Source: Gammaproteobacteria bacterium
Lineage (GTDB): Bacteria; Pseudomonadota; Gammaproteobacteria; UBA9214
Reading direction: 5' to 3'
Assembly: GCA_030599705.1 (NCBI GenBank)
Contig: JAUVNM010000060.1
Span: 1 to 8,317 of the forward strand
DNA length: 8,317 nucleotides
Part shown: piece by piece, positions 3,948-8,317 of the stretch
Layout of the letters: each line of letters opens with the position of its first letter
Numbering within the stretch: position 1 is the first letter of the stretch
The notes under the pieces: generated by a model
What the model was told of the DNA's origin: nothing
What the model saw: only the letters and a program-made list of their open reading frames with translations
Database searches by the model: none
Program-made: the position numbers and the translations under genes

Positions 3948-6900
3948 TCAGGAATGCTCCCTTGAAATATCACTCAGTAACCCCCTGGAAAATGCAGCAT
4001 ACAACACCGGTATCACGAACAGCGTTAACAAGGTTGATGAAAACAGCCCACCGACCACCACGGTAGCCAGAGGCCTTTGCACTTCCGATCCCACACCGGA
4101 GGCCAGCAACATCGGGATCAGCCCCAGGGCCGCTATGCTGGCCGTCATTAGTACCGGGCGCAGACGTGAAAAAGCGCCTTCGAAGATCGCCTCGTCCAGT
4201 GGTATGTCGCTATCGGCACGCTTGTTGATCGCCGCTACCATCACCACCCCGTTCAATACGGCCACTCCGAACAGGGCTATGAAACCGATCGAGCCCGGCA
4301 CGGACAGGTACTGCCCGGAAAAGAACAGCGCGGCGATCCCGCCAATCAGCGCCAGCGGTACATTCAGCATAATCAGCAATGCCTGTCCCACGGAATGGAA
4401 GGCGAAATAGAGCAGCAGAAAAATCAGCCCCAGCGACAGCGGCACCACAATCATCAAGCGTGCCTGTGCGCGTTGCTGGTTCTCGAACTGGCCGCCGAAC
4501 ACCACGGTGTACCCGGGCGGCAAATCGATTTCCCCGTTGATACGTTGCCGTAGCTCCGTGACCAGCCCGCCCATGTCACGGCCCTCGACGTTGGTCTGAA
4601 TCACCACCCGGCGCTGAACATCATCGCGGCGTATTTGTGGCGGGCCGGATTCAATTGCCACCCGTGCCACATCACCGAGTTTCACCCAGGCGCCACCGGG
4701 CGCCTGCAGGATAATATTGCGTATCGACTCAACGCTGTTGCGGTGGGTTTTCGCAAGCCGCACATTGATTTCGTAACGCTCGTTGCCGCGAATCACCTGC
4801 CCGGCCTCCTGCCCGCCTATGGCGTCGGCCACCAGGTCCATTACCTGTGCCACCGGGATGCCGTAGCGCGCCAGTACATCGCGGTCCGGGCGCACGGCCA
4901 GTTGCGCCTCACCGGCGATCTGCTCCATGGCCACGCCGCGGGTGCCTTCCACCGACCTGGTCAGGGTTTCTATTTCACGGCCTTTTTCCGCCAGCACCCC
5001 GAGGTCCGCGCCAAACAGTTTGATGGCGAGTTGCGCCTTGACGCCGGACAGCAATTCATCGACACGGGTAGCAATCGGCTGGGAGAAGGAAAACAGCAGG
5101 CCGGGGTGAACATTCATTTTCTCTTCCATCAGGGCCTGCAGGGACTTGCGGTCCTCTGCACTGGCCCACTCCGACACCGGTTTCAGCCCCACGTAGATCT
5201 CCACGTTGGAGACCGGCTCCGGGTCGCCGCCAATCTCGGCACGGCCGACCCGGCTGGATACATACAACACCTCGGGAAAGGTCATCAGTTGCAGTTCCAG
5301 TTTTTCCGCAACCGACACCGCAGTGTCCAGGCTGGAAGACGGTGCCAGTGTGACGCGGATATTGAGCGTACCCTCCTCCAGTTCCGGTACGAACTCGGTC
5401 CCCAGGAACGGCACCATAATCAATGACAGTACCAACAACCCCAGCGCACTGCCGGTCACCATGACCCGGTGTCCCTGCGCCCATCCCAGGGTCTTCCGGT
5501 AGGTCCGGGCCAGCGGTTTCAATAACGGGCTGTCGCGTTCAACGATGGCACGCCGGAAGGAATAACTGGCCAGGGCCGGCATCACCACCAGCGCCACACC
5601 CAGCGAGGCCAGCATGGCGAGCACGATGGATTGCGCCATGGGATGAAACAACTTGCCCTCCACGCCCTCGAGAGAAAACAGCGGGGCGAACACGATAATG
5701 ATAATCAGCACGGCATAGAAAACCGGCCGCCCCACTTCACGTGCCGCCTCCTGGATACGCAGCGGGATACCATGTCGATCATGTTCTGCGTCATAGGGAT
5801 GTGAACTTCCTGGCGCCATCTCGTGCCTGGCAAACTGTCGGTGCGTATCATCCGGTCGGGATAAATGCCGGAAGATATTTTCCATCATCACCACCGACCC
5901 GTCGACCATCATGCCAATGGCGATCGCCAGCCCCCCGAGTGACATCAGGTTGGCCGAAATACCCCAGTACGCCATGGCCATCAGCGCCAGGCCAATGGAA
6001 ACCGGTACCGATAACAGCACCAGCAGGGAGGCGCGGAAGTTCATCAGAAACAGCATCAGTACTACCACGATCAGCACAAAGGCCTCGATCAGCGCCTTGA
6101 CGACGGTCGAAACGGCCTGGTCCACCAGCTCGGCCTGGTCGTAAAACGCCTCCAGCGTGACACCGTCCGGCAGGGCCTGCTGGATAATCGGCAGGCGCGC
6201 CTTGACAGCTTCGATGGTGGCACGGGTATTTGCACCGATGCGCTTCAGCACAATACCGGCCACGACTTCACCCAGTTGTTCAGGCTCCCCATCGGCATCG
6301 CGCCGGGTCAGCGTGACCGCGCCCTGACGGATTTCGGGGCCAAACACAACACGCGCCACATCACTGACACGCACGACGACTCCATCGATATCCTTCAATG
6401 GCACATTGGCAATATCACGCAGGCCGTCGTCACCGCTGCGTACCCAGCCGATCCCGCGGATGACCAGCTGCTCGGCACCGCGGTCCAGGTACCAGCCGCC
6501 GGCATTGCGATTATTCGCCTCGATCGCTGTCGCCACCGCGTCGCTGGTGAGCTCATAGGCGAGCAGGCGTTGCGGATCCAGCTGCACCTGGTACTGACGC
6601 ACTTCACCGCCGAAAGACAGCACCTCGGTGACGCCGTTTACCGGTGCCAGCAACAACTTGACAACCCAGTCATTGAGACTGCGCAGCGCCAGATTGTCGA
6701 AGCGTTCCGGGTCATCGGCACGCAGGATGTACTGATACACCTGGCCAAGACCGGACGTATTCGGGCCGATTCCCGGCGTCCCGATACCCTCGGGTATCTG
6801 CTCGCGTGCGGTTTGCAGACGTTCAAATACCAGTTGCCGGGCAAAGTAAATATCCGTCCCTTCCGTGAATACCACTGTCACCACCGACAGGCCGGTCTTC

Positions 6901-7157
6901 GATATGGAGCGCACCTCCTCCACGTCCGGCAGTGCATACATCACTGCCTCGATGGGGAAGGTGATCAGCTGTTCCACTTCTTCCGCGGCCAGGCCCTGTG
7001 CCTCGGTATTGATAGTCACCTGTACATTGGTCACATCCGGAAAGGCATCCAGGTTGAGCTTTGGCAGCACCAGCACACTGCCAACCAGCAGTGCCACCAG
7101 GCCCAGCAGCACCAGCAGCCGGTTGCGGACAGACCAGTCAATCAGATTGTTCAGCAT
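3948..7157 (-). CDS. czcA: CzcA-like heavy-metal RND efflux pump
   Basis: This 1069-residue inner-membrane RND protein is full length and unbroken, of the heavy-metal-efflux (HME) branch. It takes metal from the periplasm or cytoplasm and drives it through a tripartite channel using protons. N-terminal TM1 (~12-32) precedes periplasmic domain 1 (PKLNLDAFPDVTNVQV). TM2-TM6 follow from ~350, and a second periplasmic domain begins at ~587 with GTEFVPELEEG. TM8-TM12 run from ~900 to 1055 and end in TLFVIPVLY. The TM4 proton-relay motif is AIGMMVDGSVVMMEN with D419 and E426. RVDELLSGVK (~698-707) has E701 where copper/silver CusA proteins have a key Met, favouring divalent cations such as Zn, Cd or Co. 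The loop after TM4 (430-468) is long and His/Asp-rich. The start is 9 nt after the adaptor stop. Substrate is inferred. Confidence 0.95.
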   Translation of the reverse strand: MLNNLIDWSVRNRLLVLLGLVALLVGSVLVLPKLNLDAFPDVTNVQVTINTEAQGLAAEEVEQLITFPIEAVMYALPDVEEVRSISKTGLSVVTVVFTEGTDIYFARQLVFERLQTAREQIPEGIGTPGIGPNTSGLGQVYQYILRADDPERFDNLALRSLNDWVVKLLLAPVNGVTEVLSFGGEVRQYQVQLDPQRLLAYELTSDAVATAIEANNRNAGGWYLDRGAEQLVIRGIGWVRSGDDGLRDIANVPLKDIDGVVVRVSDVARVVFGPEIRQGAVTLTRRDADGEPEQLGEVVAGIVLKRIGANTRATIEAVKARLPIIQQALPDGVTLEAFYDQAELVDQAVSTVVKALIEAFVLIVVVLMLFLMNFRASLLVLLSVPVSIGLALMAMAYWGISANLMSLGGLAIAIGMMVDGSVVMMENIFRHLSRPDDTHRQFARHEMAPGSSHPYDAEHDRHGIPLRIQEAAREVGRPVFYAVLIIIIVFAPLFSLEGVEGKLFHPMAQSIVLAMLASLGVALVVMPALASYSFRRAIVERDSPLLKPLARTYRKTLGWAQGHRVMVTGSALGLLVLSLIMVPFLGTEFVPELEEGTLNIRVTLAPSSSLDTAVSVAEKLELQLMTFPEVLYVSSRVGRAEIGGDPEPVSNVEIYVGLKPVSEWASAEDRKSLQALMEEKMNVHPGLLFSFSQPIATRVDELLSGVKAQLAIKLFGADLGVLAEKGREIETLTRSVEGTRGVAMEQIAGEAQLAVRPDRDVLARYGIPVAQVMDLVADAIGGQEAGQVIRGNERYEINVRLAKTHRNSVESIRNIILQAPGGAWVKLGDVARVAIESGPPQIRRDDVQRRVVIQTNVEGRDMGGLVTELRQRINGEIDLPPGYTVVFGGQFENQQRAQARLMIVVPLSLGLIFLLLYFAFHSVGQALLIMLNVPLALIGGIAALFFSGQYLSVPGSIGFIALFGVAVLNGVVMVAAINKRADSDIPLDEAIFEGAFSRLRPVLMTASIAALGLIPMLLASGVGSEVQRPLATVVVGGLFSSTLLTLFVIPVLYAAFSRGLLSDISREHS

Positions 7158-7166
7158 GGTCGGCCC

Positions 7167-8312
7167 CTAGTGATTGTGGATGTCAAAGCCTGCCTTGGCC
7201 AGCTCCGATTGCAGGAAGAAGGCGCCCTGCGTGACCACGCGGGTACCCGGCTCGATACCGCTGATGACTGCCATTCCGCCAGTCGTACGCAATACGTCGA
7301 CTTCAACCGGCCGGTATTCGCCAGGTTCGTGCTCGACAAACACCATCCAGTCACCGTCCGGACTGCGCAGCACCGCCTCAGCCGGCACCGCAAGGACCGG
7401 CTCGGTGGCATCCCCCGCAATGCGGACATCGACAAACAGCCCTGGATGCAGCCGGTCATCCGGGTTGGGGATTTCAATGCGTACACCCAGCGTACGGGTG
7501 TCTTCATCCAGTGCATGATGGACCTGCGTTACCTGCCCCTGGAAGGTTTCACCACCGACGGCAACCATTGCGGTACTGCCGGTTGCTACCTGCAAGGCCT
7601 GCTCGGGCGTCAGATTTGCCTCGACCCACAGAATACTTTCATCGCTGATCTCGAACAGCACCCGGCCGGGTTCGATCAGCTCACCCACCACGAAGTGATC
7701 GCGCATAATGGTTCCCGGCTGTGCTGCCAGCAGTTGAAACGACCCGTTTGCCTGCGCTGCATCACCCGTGGCCAGCTGTGTTACCTGGGCAGCCGTCATG
7801 CCAAAGGCCAGTACGCGCGCACGCGCCAGCTCACGGGCCACCCGCGCCTCGGTGTAACGCTGGTCAGAGACTACTTCGCGTCCCAGCTTCTTCACGCGCC
7901 GCCATTCACGTTCGGCCACCAGTAAATCACCCTGTGCCTGTGCCATCTCGACACTGGACAGGGTCACCAGCGGCTGACCCGTCGCTACCGGATCACCCAG
8001 CTTTGCATGACGCTCAACGATTTGTGCAGCCACCCGTGGCGTTGCCCGGGTGGTCAGGTAATCGTTTAATTGAATTTCACCCGGTGCGCGGATTTCACCG
8101 GCGACCGGCCGCAGCGCCAGCACTGCGCTGGCGATCCCGGCCATCTTGCGCTGCTCTGCCGAGAGCCGCACCGCCTGTTCTGCATCATGCTCGCCGGCCT
8201 CGGCCTCATTTTCGTGGTTATCGTCATGTGCGTCTTCCGCACTGGCCAGTGCGGCAAAAGACATGGCCAGTGCGAGCCATCCCGTGAGGATCCCTTTATT
8301 CAGTGACTTCAT
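7167..8312 (-). CDS. czcB: CzcB/CusB-like periplasmic adaptor of RND pump
   Basis: This 381-residue membrane-fusion protein links the RND pump to an outer-membrane channel. A signal peptide fits residues 1-25 (basic MKSLNK, hydrophobic core, cleavage after ALASA). Mature residues 26-45 are a His/Asp/Glu-rich stretch likely to bind metal. The order is then a beta-barrel strand and lipoyl half (~70-118, APGEIQ to LVTLSS), a short alpha-hairpin (EMAQAQGDLLVAERE to ARARVLAFG, ~121-172), and the second lipoyl half (FQLLAAQPGTI). A beta-barrel (~225-300) and membrane-proximal domain (~310-375) follow. The C-terminus ends in HNH. It lies 9 nt upstream of czcA in the same operon. Only 5 bases precede the ATG, so promoter and ribosome site are out of view. 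No outer-membrane factor gene is present here; one may lie beyond the right edge. Confidence 0.93.
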   Translation of the reverse strand: MKSLNKGILTGWLALAMSFAALASAEDAHDDNHENEAEAGEHDAEQAVRLSAEQRKMAGIASAVLALRPVAGEIRAPGEIQLNDYLTTRATPRVAAQIVERHAKLGDPVATGQPLVTLSSVEMAQAQGDLLVAEREWRRVKKLGREVVSDQRYTEARVARELARARVLAFGMTAAQVTQLATGDAAQANGSFQLLAAQPGTIMRDHFVVGELIEPGRVLFEISDESILWVEANLTPEQALQVATGSTAMVAVGGETFQGQVTQVHHALDEDTRTLGVRIEIPNPDDRLHPGLFVDVRIAGDATEPVLAVPAEAVLRSPDGDWMVFVEHEPGEYRPVEVDVLRTTGGMAVISGIEPGTRVVTQGAFFLQSELAKAGFDIHNH

Positions 8313-8317
8313 TTTGC

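Noticed and set aside
4635..5426. 263-codon plus-strand open frame
   Set aside because: Antisense to the well-supported RND pump gene; composition and lack of motifs indicate a shadow frame.
6276..7925. 549-codon plus-strand open frame
   Set aside because: It lies wholly antisense to the czcA and czcB genes, has low-complexity His/Gln/Arg-rich composition typical of reverse-frame readings, and has no recognisable domain.

Overview
The window looks like part of a chromosome, or a large accessory region, of a GC-rich proteobacterium. A gammaproteobacterium is most likely. The support is the GC-rich, codon-biased coding style, REP elements of the TGTAGGAGCGAG type common in Pseudomonas and relatives, and a SoxW-like thioredoxin of the kind found in sulfur oxidisers. 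The genus cannot be named from the sequence alone. The window is a metal(loid)-resistance cluster of two converging gene sets.

Left half, plus strand. The 3' end of a thioredoxin-fold gene (1-312) is followed by a REP pair and a short AT-rich promoter region. Then comes an arsenic operon: arsR (442-795), an ArsI/CadI-type VOC metalloenzyme (829-1314), a thioredoxin-coupled arsC (1318-1722), a REP cluster (1718-1852) and an ACR3 arsenite permease (1865-2950). A second REP pair (2983-3037) and a small Cys-rich GDCCVxC-family gene (3073-3297) follow. Together the operon can sense arsenic, reduce As(V) to As(III), export As(III), and probably demethylate methylarsenite.

Right half, minus strand, read from the right edge inward. 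A CzcB/CusB-like periplasmic adaptor (8312-7167), a CzcA-like RND pump (7157-3948) and a short CDF cation transporter (3942-3316) form one tightly packed operon, with gaps of 9 and 5 nt. The outer-membrane channel gene is not in the window and may lie beyond the right edge. The CDF would move divalent cations from cytoplasm to periplasm, and the RND complex would move them out of the cell. The two gene sets meet tail to tail with 18 nt between stop codons.

The most unusual feature is the non-coding layer. Seven REP units in two families both have a GTAG head and a hairpin with a 4-nt loop. Both families show compensatory base changes in the stem. Pairs of one family bracket arsR-arsI-arsC-acr3 exactly. 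One unit supplies the stop codon of arsC, and another closes a 14-codon reading frame after acr3. No new enzyme system is evident. The protein observations most worth checking are the two separate Cys pairs in ArsR, the Cys-rich tail of the ArsI-like enzyme, and the GDCCVxC protein beside the operon.
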